Source: Halopolyspora algeriensis (GTDB lineage: Bacteria; Actinomycetota; Actinomycetes; Mycobacteriales; Pseudonocardiaceae). From it: a stretch of DNA of 64,000 bases. The translations under genes were made by a program, and so were the position numbers. Position 1 is the stretch's first letter. Each line of letters starts with the position of its first letter. The stretch spans positions 1 to 64,000 of the forward strand of contig NZ_QPJC01000010.1 of assembly GCF_003337235.1 (NCBI RefSeq). Direction: 5' to 3'. The notes below the pieces were generated by a model. The model was not told the DNA's origin, made no database searches, and was given only the letters and a program-made list of their open reading frames with translations. Shown in pieces: positions 53,908 through 62,664 of this stretch.

Positions 53908-54678
53908 ATGAGCTCCGGATACCAGAAGTCCGTGAAGGTGCCCCCGGAATCGGTGCCGCGAGGTCCGGCGCATCGCGGCCCGTGGGGCTGGTTCCGTCAT
54001 GGCGGGTGGTATCTCGTGCTGACCCTGGCCACGGCCGGGTTGTGCGCGTGGGTGCCGTTCCTGCACGCCGCCCGCCGGCTGCGCACTGCCGCGCTCAAGC
54101 GCCGCACCGCGATCTACGCAGGTCTGGCCGTGCTCATGGTCGTGCTCCTCAGTGCTACCCCGACCGACGCGCAGGGCGATCCCGTCGGTACCGCGGGCGA
54201 TGTGCTGAGCACGCTGACCGGGGCACTGGCGCTGCCGGTGATGATCGTGGCGCTGATCCAGCAGTGGTCGCTGCGCCGCACCGTGTTCACGGCAGGCCGC
54301 AGCCGGCCGATCACACGGACGAGCCCCGACCCGGCTGCCGATCCCGCGGTCGCCGAGATCCTGGCCGCACGCGCTCGCCGTGAGCAGGCCCGCGCCCTCG
54401 CCGCCGAGGATCCGCTGATGGCCCGCGAGCTGCGCATCGGCCGCCCGGACCTGGCACGCAGCTACGACGACGGAGGGCTGGTCGACCTCAACAGCGCCCC
54501 GGCCGCCGTCATCGCCCGCGTCTGCGAGCTCGATCCGGCCGCCGCCGACGCCATCGTGACCGCCCGCGCGAGCCACGGCAGCCGGTTCACCACCGTCGAC
54601 GAGATCCTGGTGCTCGCCGACATCCCGCTGGATGCCTGGGACAGGATCCGCGACCGCGCGGTGCTCATCGCCACCTGA
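53908..54678 (+). CDS. membrane protein with C-terminal helix-hairpin-helix domain
   Basis: A 256-residue protein. Three hydrophobic segments lie in the first half (WYLVLTLATAGLCAWVPFL, AIYAGLAVLMVVLLSA, ALALPVMIVALIQQWSL). The C-terminal 60 residues are a ComEA-type helix-hairpin-helix pair: GLVDLNSAPAAVIARVCELDPAAADAIV and TTVDEILVLADIPLDAWDRIRD. ComEA-like HhH domains bind DNA, but here it would face the cytoplasm if the termini are as predicted. Function unknown. GGAGGG lies 8 nt before the ATG at 53908. Confidence 0.82.
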   Translation: MSSGYQKSVKVPPESVPRGPAHRGPWGWFRHGGWYLVLTLATAGLCAWVPFLHAARRLRTAALKRRTAIYAGLAVLMVVLLSATPTDAQGDPVGTAGDVLSTLTGALALPVMIVALIQQWSLRRTVFTAGRSRPITRTSPDPAADPAVAEILAARARREQARALAAEDPLMARELRIGRPDLARSYDDGGLVDLNSAPAAVIARVCELDPAAADAIVTARASHGSRFTTVDEILVLADIPLDAWDRIRDRAVLIAT

Positions 54679-54933
54679 GACGAACAGCAGGTACCTGCCG
54701 TACCGGTCTTTCAGCTCCTCGTCGCGCTGCACCCACACCGTGCTGCCCACGCTTCCATGGCTGCGGTGACCTCATTTCGGCGGGAAATCCCGGAACGGGG
54801 ACCACGGGAATTCGTGTCACGGATCCGATCTCGGCGCATCCGCACAATCGGTGACGTGCTCGATTCCACGGGTGGTTCCGGTGAGCGCGGATCGGGCGGA
54901 CGGGTAGCCGCTGCGGTTGTCTACAGTCCGGGG

Positions 54934-56322
54934 ATGGAGTTCGGGCACGTGCACGGGGACGGGGATCGGTTCGAACAGTTGCTGCAGCAGGCCGGCGAGC
55001 GGGTGCGCACCTTCCTGAAGGAACTGGAAAACGCTCCCGCCATGACGACCGCTGATCCGGAGAATCTGCGTGAGCTTTTCGGCACGCCACCGGGTGAGCA
55101 GCCGCGGCCGGCGCAGGAGCTGCTCGATCTCGCCTTCGAAGCTGCCGGAACCGGTGTCGAAACCGCCGGACCGCGCTTCTTCGGCTACATCCCCGGTGGT
55201 GGTGTGCCCACGTCCGCGGTGGGTGAGCTGATCGCGCGCACGGTCAACCGCTACACGGACATGGCCGATCTCGCTCCCGGCCTGGTGGCGTTGGAGGACG
55301 GGCTGGTGCGCTGGCTCGCCTCGGTGTTCGGGTTGCCCGCCGGTGCCGGGGGGTTGCTCACCACCGGTGGTTCCCAGGCCATGTTGTCGATGGTGCTGGC
55401 GGCGCGGGAACGGCATCTCGGCGAGGAGCTGGGCCACGGCCGCATCTACCTGTCCGACCAGGCGCACCACAGCGTGCGCAAAGCCGCCCGCATCGCGGGG
55501 TTTCCGGCCCGGTCGATCCGGCCGATCCCCACCGTCGACGGCCGGCGCATCGACCCCGCGGCGGCGGCCGAGGCCATCGTCGAGGACCGCGCCCAGGGGC
55601 TACGGCCATTCCTGCTGGTCGGCACGGCGGGCACTACCAATGCCGGGGTTGTCGATCCGCTCGGCGAGCTCGCCGATCTGGCGGCGATGCACGGCCTGTG
55701 GTTCCACGTGGACGGCTGTTACGGCGGGTTTTTCCGGTTGACCACGCGCGGCCACCACCGGTTGCGGGGGATCGAGCGGGCCGATTCCGTTTCCCTGGAT
55801 CCGCACAAGAGCCTCTTCCTGCCTTACGGCACCGGCGCGCTCCTCGTCCGGGACCAGGCTGCGCTGCATGCCGCGCACGGCGAGGACGATCCGGGCGATT
55901 ACATGCAGGACCTCGCCACGGGAACGCTGCCCGACTACGCGGCGATGAGCACCGAACTCACCCGGGAGCACCGCGGGCTGCGCCTGTGGCTACCGCTGCA
56001 TCTGCACGGCCTGGACACTTTCCGCGCCGCTCTCGACGAGAAGCTCGACCTCGCCGCACACGCGCACGAAGTGCTGGCGGCCGAGCCGGCGCTCTACGTG
56101 CCGGAGCCTCCCGAGCTGTCCACGGTCGTCTTCCGCCTGCGTGCGGGCGATGATGCGGCCAACCGGGCGTTTCTGGAGCGGATCAACGCCTCGCAGCGGG
56201 CGTTCCTGTCCAGCACCCGGCTGGACGGCACGTTCACCCTGCGCCTGTGCATCCTGTCGCACCGCACCCACCGGGAACACGTGGACGAGGCGCTGGAGAT
56301 CATCCGGTCCGCGCTGCCGTGA
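54934..56322 (+). CDS. PLP-dependent amino acid decarboxylase (group II)
   Basis: A 462-residue enzyme of the aromatic-L-amino-acid/aspartate/glutamate decarboxylase group. Seen are GPRFFGYIPGGGVPTSAVGELI, TTGGSQAMLSMVLAARERHL (cofactor phosphate), TAGTTNAGVVDPL, FHVDGCYGGFF (Asp to the pyridine N) and the Schiff-base Lys292 in SLDPHKSLFLPYGTG. The substrate is uncertain. I chose the ATG at 54934 because the upstream frame is poor and the family's acidic start follows. No transporter or regulator is adjacent. Convergent with the nuclease lipoprotein, 18 bp apart. Confidence 0.9.
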   Translation: MEFGHVHGDGDRFEQLLQQAGERVRTFLKELENAPAMTTADPENLRELFGTPPGEQPRPAQELLDLAFEAAGTGVETAGPRFFGYIPGGGVPTSAVGELIARTVNRYTDMADLAPGLVALEDGLVRWLASVFGLPAGAGGLLTTGGSQAMLSMVLAARERHLGEELGHGRIYLSDQAHHSVRKAARIAGFPARSIRPIPTVDGRRIDPAAAAEAIVEDRAQGLRPFLLVGTAGTTNAGVVDPLGELADLAAMHGLWFHVDGCYGGFFRLTTRGHHRLRGIERADSVSLDPHKSLFLPYGTGALLVRDQAALHAAHGEDDPGDYMQDLATGTLPDYAAMSTELTREHRGLRLWLPLHLHGLDTFRAALDEKLDLAAHAHEVLAAEPALYVPEPPELSTVVFRLRAGDDAANRAFLERINASQRAFLSSTRLDGTFTLRLCILSHRTHREHVDEALEIIRSALP

Positions 56323-56340
56323 CGCGGGCGGCCTCGGACT

Positions 56341-57321
56341 TCATTCGCAGGCCGTCCCGTCGTCGTCCCCGTCGAGGCCGTGCGGATCCGAGCCGGTCAC
56401 GGTGATCGGACCCTCGACCTGATCGCAGTCCAGGTCCGGCGGTGGTGGCGGAAGGCAGGGGGAGTACCCCTCGGCGCAGTCCTCGGTGGGCACGCTCGGC
56501 TCCGGTGTCTCCGGTGTCCCCGGTGGCGGCGCGACCGGTTCCGGGCTCGGCACGTCCGGCACGTCCGGCGCGGCCGGTTCCGGGGGTGGTTCCGGAGAGA
56601 GCGGGGTCGAACCGGATTCCCGGGTCTGCGTGGAGCCGTTGCAGGGTGGTCCCCACAGCCCGGTGCCCGTGGCCTGTGCGCTTCGTTCGGCCGCGGCGAT
56701 CGCGGAGTGCTGTTGGACGGGAGCGTCGTGGACGTACGAGCGGGCGGCCCCGGCTTCGGCGGCGAGGATGCTGTAGGAGCTCCCGTCGACGAGGACGTAG
56801 CGCAGGGAACGTCCGTACGTGTCGGTGTCCTGCTGTGTCGGGTCCGCCGCCAGTCGTACGGACGCCCCGGTGAGGGTGCGCCGGGCGAACTCGGAGGAGT
56901 CGGAGCCCCAGCACTCGCTCGTCTCCGGCGAGTCGATGCCCAGGATGCGCACGGTGCGGCTGGTTCCGTCGGAACGCAGCACTTCGACCGTGTCCCCGTC
57001 GACCACGCTGGTCACCTGCGCCGGCCGGTCGGATGCGGAAGGTGCGGTCTCCGTGCTGGGTGGCTGCGGCCCGGATTCCGGCGAGGATCCCGTCCGCGCC
57101 TGCCCGGGATCGGAAGGCGCCTGCCCTCGGTTCGGCGGTGCTTCCCCGGCTTCGGGCGATGTTTCCGGTGGCGGCGCCCCGGAATTCGGCACGTGGCCGG
57201 GAGGGGGCGCCGGCTCGGTTCCCGCCCCCGAGCACGCTGCCAGGCCGAGAGCGAACAGGACGACGGCGATGATCGGGAGTACGACACGCCGGACGAGTGC
57301 TCGCCATCCACTGCTGTGCAT
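56341..57321 (-). CDS. thermonuclease-family lipoprotein with excalibur domain
   Basis: A 326-residue secreted protein. It has a lipoprotein signal (VVLFALGLAAC, Cys about residue 30), an acidic Pro/Ser-rich linker, a staphylococcal-nuclease-like domain at about 95-215 (VVDGDTVEVL, VRILGIDSPETSEC, YGRSLRYVLVDG with the catalytic Arg and Glu region), a second Pro-rich linker, and a C-terminal excalibur calcium-binding motif ending DGDDDGTACE. It should hydrolyse DNA or RNA at the cell surface, possibly for nutrient use. Confidence 0.9.
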   Translation of the reverse strand: MHSSGWRALVRRVVLPIIAVVLFALGLAACSGAGTEPAPPPGHVPNSGAPPPETSPEAGEAPPNRGQAPSDPGQARTGSSPESGPQPPSTETAPSASDRPAQVTSVVDGDTVEVLRSDGTSRTVRILGIDSPETSECWGSDSSEFARRTLTGASVRLAADPTQQDTDTYGRSLRYVLVDGSSYSILAAEAGAARSYVHDAPVQQHSAIAAAERSAQATGTGLWGPPCNGSTQTRESGSTPLSPEPPPEPAAPDVPDVPSPEPVAPPPGTPETPEPSVPTEDCAEGYSPCLPPPPPDLDCDQVEGPITVTGSDPHGLDGDDDGTACE

Positions 57322-57466
57322 GATTGGTCCCCCCCGGAGCCGAAGAGCACCGTGTTTCGAAAGCTACTCCGGACGGAAACGGACGGGTAGAGGGTTTTCC
57401 CGAGAAATTCGCAGGTGACCGGGCCGACTGGCCCGCATCGGGCGTGTCGACCCCGCCGCGCGGCGG

Positions 57467-57805
57467 CTACGCCGGGGTCAAACCGGCCGGGCGGACTGTC
57501 GAGACCGCTTCCTCCGAGGCCAGAGCCCGATCCATGTGCTCCCAGCCCGGGGTCGCGGCTCCAGCGGCGTGCAGTGCGGAGCGCACCACCGTGTGCGCCT
57601 GCGCGACCGCATCCGCCGCACTGTCCGCTCGCACGTGCAGGCAGAAATCGACGAGCATCTCGTCCAGGTCCGCACCGATGTCGGCGTCGGCCACGCCGGG
57701 TTCGTCCTGCAGAGCATCCATCACCTGCTCAAGATGCTCCTCGAGCTCTTCCGCATGAGAGCCCGATGCCCGGCAAGTGACCTCCACGTAGAAAGTACGC
57801 GTCAT
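57467..57805 (-). CDS. conserved hypothetical protein
   Basis: A 112-residue, acidic, ferredoxin-like fold candidate: RTFYVEVTCRASGSHAEELEEHLEQVMDAL then DADIGADLDEMLVDFCLHVRADSAADAVAQAHTVVRSAL, two beta-alpha-beta-like repeats. The pattern is like small stress or regulatory domains (a similar layout occurs in many Pseudonocardiales). GGAGGATC precedes the ATG at 57805. Transcribed alone; the 221 bp upstream holds no gene. Confidence 0.65.
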   Translation of the reverse strand: MTRTFYVEVTCRASGSHAEELEEHLEQVMDALQDEPGVADADIGADLDEMLVDFCLHVRADSAADAVAQAHTVVRSALHAAGAATPGWEHMDRALASEEAVSTVRPAGLTPA

Positions 57806-58026
57806 ACTTGATCCTCCTACCGGCATCCGGTGCGACGGAGCCATCCTTGCAGGTTCCGCGTGTAGTTGGAGGAACCGACTCTGCGAAACCAGCTACCGAA
57901 AGAGTGAACCTCCCGGCATTGGCGCTCGGGAGGCGGTGTTCAACAGACCGGATACCCGGCCGCAGAGCGGTCGTGAGCGCACGAACTGGAAAGCACCGGA
58001 CCGTGCGCTCACGACTTGCTCGCGGA

Positions 58027-58218
58027 TCAGGCGAAGCGGTCGGCCTTGATGGCGGCCACGAACGCCTGCCACTGCCGACGGTCGGTGGTGAAGTACCCGG
58101 CCGCGCGGTCCTTGGTGTCGCGCACGGCAGCGCCGCCGGCCACCCGGCCGACCTCGACGCAGGCGGTGTTGTTGCTCGACCGGCTGGCTTTGCGCCAACC
58201 CGTGGGGTGCTGTCTCAC
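58027..58218 (-). CDS. DUF397 protein
   Basis: A 63-residue DUF397 protein: WRKASRSSNNTACVEVGR then VRDTKDRAAGYFTTDRRQWQAFVAAIKAD. The GTG at 58218 overlaps the stop of the truncated Scr1-type gene (GTGA). The reading frame is complete, but its partner is broken, so the module may no longer work. It is the second copy of this module in the window (see 9804-10852). Confidence 0.85.
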   Translation of the reverse strand: MRQHPTGWRKASRSSNNTACVEVGRVAGGAAVRDTKDRAAGYFTTDRRQWQAFVAAIKADRFA

Positions 58219-58520
58219 GATTCGTTCTCCTCGAAGCTGTCTGCACGCGCTGCGACGAACTCCACCGATTCCTCGGGGCTCATCGCTGCCGCGCGCAGGG
58301 TATCGAGCGCGCGACAGTGGGCTTCGATCGTTGCCTGACCGGAGAGGAACGCCGCCGAGGACAGGTGCTCCAGGTGCACGATCGATGGTGCCTTCGGAAA
58401 CTCGAAGAGCATGAACTGGCCGCTGTGCGCGGCGGTCCAGCGATGCAGCGTCTCCGAAGCACCCCGGAAAACGGCCTCTCCGGACGACCCCGTGAGACAA
58501 CCACCCGCACGCCGCGCCAC
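58215..58520 (-). pseudogene. N-truncated Scr1-type XRE regulator
   Basis: The 101-residue frame matches only the C-terminal part of DUF5753 (GQFMLFEFPKAPSIVHLEHLSSAAFLSG, LDTLRAAAMSPEESVEFVAARADSFEE). The helix-turn-helix and the first half of DUF5753, about 190 residues, are missing; the sequence upstream reads as unrelated Arg-rich frames until the broken ornithine-cyclodeaminase gene at 58633. It looks like a deletion remnant whose DUF397 partner is still intact. Confidence 0.8.
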
Positions 58521-58632
58521 TCACGCGCGATCGTCTCCCGCAACCACCCGGCCACACCCCCGAGCGCTCCCGAAAGACCCCGGCCCGCTCGGCCTGCCGC
58601 CGGGTCGCTCGCCGGACAGGCATCCCGGCCGG

Positions 58633-59532
58633 TCAGGCTCCGCCTCCAGCGCCCTCGCCGAGCAGGCGCCCCGCGAGCAGCACCTCCGATCCGGCGAGGC
58701 CGACCGAGCAGTACACCGTGATCTGCTTCGCATCCTCGCGTCCGGGGTGCGCTCCGATCACGATGTCGCCGAGCGAGACCACACCCGCCGGATCGGTGAC
58801 GAAATCGGGCATGGCCGCCGCCTGCGGCGGGGAGTCGCACGCGACCACCCCCGCCGCCTCCAACAGAGTCGGCGGAAGCTCGTGGGTCGTGCTCCCCTTC
58901 GGGCCGACGGTCGTGACGTGCGCCCCGGGCGCCACGTCGGCGGGGTCGATGACCGGAGCGGTCGAACGAGTAGCCATGACGACGATGTCGGCACCCCGCA
59001 CCGCCGAGGCAGCGGTGGCCACCGGCTCGGCACGTATCCCGAGCCGGTCGTGCACCTTGACCGCGAAGGCCTTCCGGTTCCGCTCGTCCCGGCTGTACAC
59101 CCGCACCACCTCGGGCGAACGCACCGCGCTGATCGCCCACATCTAGGTCCAGGCCTGCGTGCCCGTCCCGATCACGGCCACGGTCCGTGCCCGTTCGGCG
59201 GCGAGGACATCGACGGCAACGCCGCCGAGCGCACCGGTTCTGCGCGGGCCGAGCTCCTCCCCCACCACGGTGCCGACCAGGCGGCCGGACGCGTTCCACA
59301 CCGCCACCAACTGATCGCCCTCGGACGCCCCAGCGCGGTAGGCGCGGAACCCGCTGACGTCGCCGGACACACCGCCGGTGGTGTACACGTAATCCACGTC
59401 GCCGAGCTCCGCCCGCACCCGTGGCGGAGCGGCAAGCCGGCCACGCGCGAACTCCTCCAGGGCCTCCCTCGCCGCGTCGACGGCGGTCTCCGGGCTCAGG
59501 GCAATGACGTCCTCATCGGTCAGCACTCGCAT
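58633..59532 (-). pseudogene. ornithine cyclodeaminase family gene interrupted by one amber codon
   Basis: Two consecutive frames in the same register encode one protein of about 299 residues. The first, 129 residues, ends at IGTGTQAWT and the second, 169 residues, begins at WAISAVRSPEVVRVYSR right after it. The stop TAG at 59143-59145 replaces what is normally CAG (Gln) in GTGTQAWTQLWAI-type sequence, so a single C-to-T change explains the break. The Rossmann NAD motif lies directly at the break. The downstream half keeps the family signature, so decay is very recent or the change is an assembly/sequencing error. Confidence 0.85.
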
Positions 59533-59640
59533 GCGTCAATGCTGCCGGAACGAAAACCGGCCACGCCCCTGCGCCTCGCGGCAGCAGTGCCGCTCCCACG
59601 TCGAGATGATGGACCTGTCTCTTGGATCGATCGTGCTTCT

Positions 59641-60237
59641 TCAGGACGACAGCCAGCCGGTGAGCGCCGCGCGCATCGAGGTGTCGAAAAACTCGGCCGG
59701 GTCACCGAGCTGCTGCGAGAGATGGCCACCGAGTTCGAGCGAGACCAGACCATGCACGACCGCCCAGAGCGCGGTGGCCACCCGAAGGGGATCTTCCGGG
59801 CGGAGCACGCCCTGCCGGATCGCCCGCTCCACGATCTGCTGCAGCGGCTCGAAGGTGCGTGCGGCGTGCTGCTGTGACTCCGGGGGCGGCTGGAGATCGG
59901 AGGCGGCCGAGCCGAACATGATCGCGTAGAAATACGGGTCGGCGAGGGCACTGGCACGGTAGGCGCGTCCGAGCCGAATGAGGTCTTCGCGGGGATCATC
60001 GGTTTTCCCGACCGCATCGAGGTGGGCGCCGAACCGGGCGAACGCCTCGTCGAAGACGGCGTGCAGCAGACCCGTCTTGCCGCCGAACAGGGAGTAGATC
60101 GCCCGGGTCGAGGTATCGGCCGCCCGGGCCAGCGTCCGCAGACTCAACCCGTCGGGACCGCGATCCGAGAGCTCCTGACCGGCCAGTACGAGCAGGCGTT
60201 CACGCAGGGCTTCGTCGTGGATCCGTGGCCGAGGCAT
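59641..60237 (-). CDS. TetR-family regulator
   Basis: A 198-residue repressor. The N-terminal helix-turn-helix is at residues about 12-58 (LSLRTLARAADTSTRAIYSLFGGKTGLLHAVF in pieces). The C-terminal ligand domain is of the WHG type (DLIRLGRAYRASALADPYFYAIMFGS). It is divergent from the DUF4188 gene across 66 bp that contain a palindromic operator, so it most likely represses that gene and itself. Confidence 0.92.
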   Translation of the reverse strand: MPRPRIHDEALRERLLVLAGQELSDRGPDGLSLRTLARAADTSTRAIYSLFGGKTGLLHAVFDEAFARFGAHLDAVGKTDDPREDLIRLGRAYRASALADPYFYAIMFGSAASDLQPPPESQQHAARTFEPLQQIVERAIRQGVLRPEDPLRVATALWAVVHGLVSLELGGHLSQQLGDPAEFFDTSMRAALTGWLSS

Positions 60238-60264
60238 GGACCCAGGATAGATCGTGCGCTATTC

Positions 60265-60279
60265 TGCAACAGTGTTACA
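60265..60279. promoter_or_regulatory. TetR operator candidate
   Basis: TGCAACA-G-TGTTACA is an inverted repeat with one mismatch between arms (TGTAACA would be perfect), placed in the gap between the TetR gene and the divergent DUF4188 gene. TGTAACA-type arms are frequent in TetR operators. A TATTCT just before it could be the -10 of the DUF4188 gene, which the bound repressor would cover. Confidence 0.6.
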
Positions 60280-60303
60280 AAACTCATGACCCGAGGAGGG
60301 GCC

Positions 60304-60798
60304 ATGCCGGAGCGAGTGTTTCGAGGGCGCTACACCGCTGAGCTCGACGAGCAGGGAGCGGTGGTGTTTCTGATCGGCATGCGTTTCAACCACTGGTGGC
60401 GGGCGGACAAGTGGTGGCGGGTGGTCACCGCCATGCCGCGCATGCTGCGCCACCTCGAATCCCGCGACGCCGGGCTGCTCGGCTGGAAGATGTGGTTCGG
60501 CCGCACGATCTTGCTGGTGCAGTACTGGCGCAGCCTCGACGAGCTGCACACTTTCGCCACCGACTCCTCCGCACCGCACGCCGCGGCGTGGCGGGATTTC
60601 AACCGCCGCATCGGCGGCGACGGCACCGTGGGAATCTGGCACGAGACCTACCGCATCGGGCCGGGCAGCGCCGAGTCCGTCTACGACAACATGCCGGCCT
60701 TCGGGCTGGCGGCGGCCACCCGTCATGTCCCGGTCGGACGAGGTCGGGAGACGGCCAAGGCGCGACTCGCCCACGGCACCGAGTCAGAACGGGCCTGA
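60304..60798 (+). CDS. DUF4188 protein (monooxygenase-like, dimeric alpha-beta barrel)
   Basis: A 164-residue protein of the DUF4188 group: VVFLIGMRFNHWWRADKWWRVVTAMPRMLRHLE, GLLGWKMWFGRTILLVQYWRSLDELHTFA, WRDFNRRIG and VGIWHETYRI. The fold resembles antibiotic-biosynthesis monooxygenases or heme-binding stress proteins. GAGGAGGGG sits right before the ATG at 60304. Regulated with TetR; the inducing ligand and substrate are unknown. Confidence 0.85.
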   Translation: MPERVFRGRYTAELDEQGAVVFLIGMRFNHWWRADKWWRVVTAMPRMLRHLESRDAGLLGWKMWFGRTILLVQYWRSLDELHTFATDSSAPHAAAWRDFNRRIGGDGTVGIWHETYRIGPGSAESVYDNMPAFGLAAATRHVPVGRGRETAKARLAHGTESERA

Positions 60799-60949
60799 AC
60801 AACCCGGTCGATCGACGCCGGGGGCATACCTTCCTTCACGACGATGGCTGCTGGGGGCGCTCTCACCAGCGTCAGAGGCTCCCAGCACCCATGGCCGAGT
60901 TCGGGTGGGCGACGTCCTCCGCCGGGCACATAATGAACCCGGAGGGGTT

Positions 60950-62578
60950 ATGGACTCGGTCGCGGAGCTGGAAACAGCCAGGCAAGCCCTGCGACGGCAG
61001 GCGTGGGGGCACGCGTATGCCCGATTGTCCGAGCCGTCCCTGAACGCGGTCCTCACCCCGGAGGACCTCGTCGGCCTGTTCACCGCGGCCTACCTCACCG
61101 GACGTGACGCGGAGAGCTTCGACGCCCTCGAACGCGCACATCGCCAATACCTGCGTCGTGGCAACTCCGCCCAAGCCGCGCTGTGCGCGTTTTGGTTGGC
61201 CATGGGCCTGTTCCTGCGGGATCAACGGGCACGCGGTGGGGGCTGGATGGCACGCGCCCAACGACTGATCAGCGAACAACACCTCGAGTGCGCTGCCCGG
61301 GGGTGGTTGCTGACCGCCGAGGGCAGGCGCAGCGTCGAAACGGGCGAGTACGTCTCGGGGTACGACACGTTCGAGCAAGCCCTGGACATCGGGCGACGAG
61401 TCGGTGATGCGGGCCTGATCGCGTTCGCTCGGCACGGTCAGGGACGCGCCCTGCTTCGCATGGGCGAGGTCGATGCGGGCCTGGCCCTCCTCGACGAGGT
61501 CATGGTCTCGGTAACGACCGGAGAACTGGCACCACTGCCCACCGGAATGATCTACTGCAGCGTGATCGAAGCTTGCCAGGAGATTTTCGATCTCCACCGT
61601 GCCGGCGAGTGGACGGCAGCACTGTCCGGCTGGTGCGCCGCGCAGCAGGATCTGGTGCCTTTCCGGGGGCAATGCCTGGTGCACCGTTCGCAGGTGCTGC
61701 AGGCACGTGGCGCGTGGTCGGACGCGATGCGCGAGATCCGGCTGGCCCGACAGCGCCTGAGCGACCCACCCGGCCAAGCCCCGCTGGGAATGGCTCTTTA
61801 CCAGCAGGCCGAATTGCATCGGCTGCGCGGCGAGTTCGACGAAGCCGAAGAGCTCTACGGCCAGACGGACCTGCGGGGGCATTCCACACAGCCGGGCTTC
61901 GCACTCCTGCGGCTGGCCCAGGGCCACACGACGACCGCAGCGACGGCGATCCGACAAGCCGTCGACGAGGAGACCAACGAGGCCAACCGCGCCGGGCTGC
62001 TTTCCGCACAGGTCGAGATCATGCTGGCCAACCGGGACACCGCCGCCGCGCGGAAAGCCGCCGACGAGCTGATCCGAACCACCACCACCGTGGGCGCTCG
62101 ACCGTTGCGCGCCACCGCGATGCACGCGCGCGGGTCCGTACTGCTGGCCACGCACGAACCACGAGCCGCGGTGGCCGCACTGCGCGAAGCCTGCACGCTG
62201 TGGTCGGAGCTGGACGTGCCGTACGAGGCAGCGCGCTCGCGTGTGCTGCTCGGATCCGCGCGACTTCTGTTGGGCGACGAGGATACGGCGCGTCTGGAGC
62301 TGGACGCGGCCGAATCCGTGTTCCGGGCGCTCGGTGCCACACCGGATCTTCGACAACCGTCCCGAGCCCCCGGTGCCGCCTCGGCCGGAGAACTCACCGA
62401 GCGGGAGCTGCAAGTGATCGCTCTCGTCTCGGCGGGCAAGTCCAACCGGGATATCGCCACGCAATTGGTCCTCAGCGAACACACCGTACGGCGCCACCTG
62501 CAGAACGTCTTCGCCAAGTTGGGGGTGTCCTCCCGCGCGGCGGCGACCCGGTACGCGGTGCAACACAACCTGGTCTGA
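60950..62578 (+). CDS. LuxR-family transcriptional activator with TPR-like repeats
   Basis: A 542-residue regulator. Most of it (about 20-460) is an alpha-helical repeat region of TPR/MalT type (RARGGGWMARAQRLISEQHL, GRRVGDAGLIAFARHGQGRALLRMGEVDAG, RATAMHARGSVLLATHEPRAAVAAL), without the N-terminal ATPase of LAL proteins. The C-terminal 60 residues are a LuxR DNA-binding domain (LTERELQVIALVSAGKSNRDIATQLVLSEHTVRRHL in pieces). GGAGGGG precedes the ATG, and CATAAT upstream could be the -10. Its likely target is the flavin monooxygenase next door, whose promoter has paired repeats. Confidence 0.9.
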   Translation: MDSVAELETARQALRRQAWGHAYARLSEPSLNAVLTPEDLVGLFTAAYLTGRDAESFDALERAHRQYLRRGNSAQAALCAFWLAMGLFLRDQRARGGGWMARAQRLISEQHLECAARGWLLTAEGRRSVETGEYVSGYDTFEQALDIGRRVGDAGLIAFARHGQGRALLRMGEVDAGLALLDEVMVSVTTGELAPLPTGMIYCSVIEACQEIFDLHRAGEWTAALSGWCAAQQDLVPFRGQCLVHRSQVLQARGAWSDAMREIRLARQRLSDPPGQAPLGMALYQQAELHRLRGEFDEAEELYGQTDLRGHSTQPGFALLRLAQGHTTTAATAIRQAVDEETNEANRAGLLSAQVEIMLANRDTAAARKAADELIRTTTTVGARPLRATAMHARGSVLLATHEPRAAVAALREACTLWSELDVPYEAARSRVLLGSARLLLGDEDTARLELDAAESVFRALGATPDLRQPSRAPGAASAGELTERELQVIALVSAGKSNRDIATQLVLSEHTVRRHLQNVFAKLGVSSRAAATRYAVQHNLV

Positions 62579-62587
62579 GCTCGGGCG

Positions 62588-62664
62588 TGGTACGAACGTG
62601 CCATCCGCCCACCGTCAGTTGGTACGGCCGTGCGATGCCGGGCGGTCCGGCTCGCGCATAGTGT
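62588..62664 (+). promoter_or_regulatory. duplicated operator and promoter of the flavin monooxygenase
   Basis: Two copies of a 16-bp imperfect palindrome, TGGTACGAACGTGCCA (62588-62603) and TGGTACGGCCGTGCGA (62620-62635), agree at 13 positions and are 32 bp apart, about three helical turns. Just behind the second copy is a poor -35 (TGCCGG, 62636-62641), a 17-nt spacer and a good -10 (TAGTGT, 62659-62664). This is the geometry of an activator-dependent promoter, most naturally served by the LuxR protein encoded immediately upstream. Confidence 0.6.
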
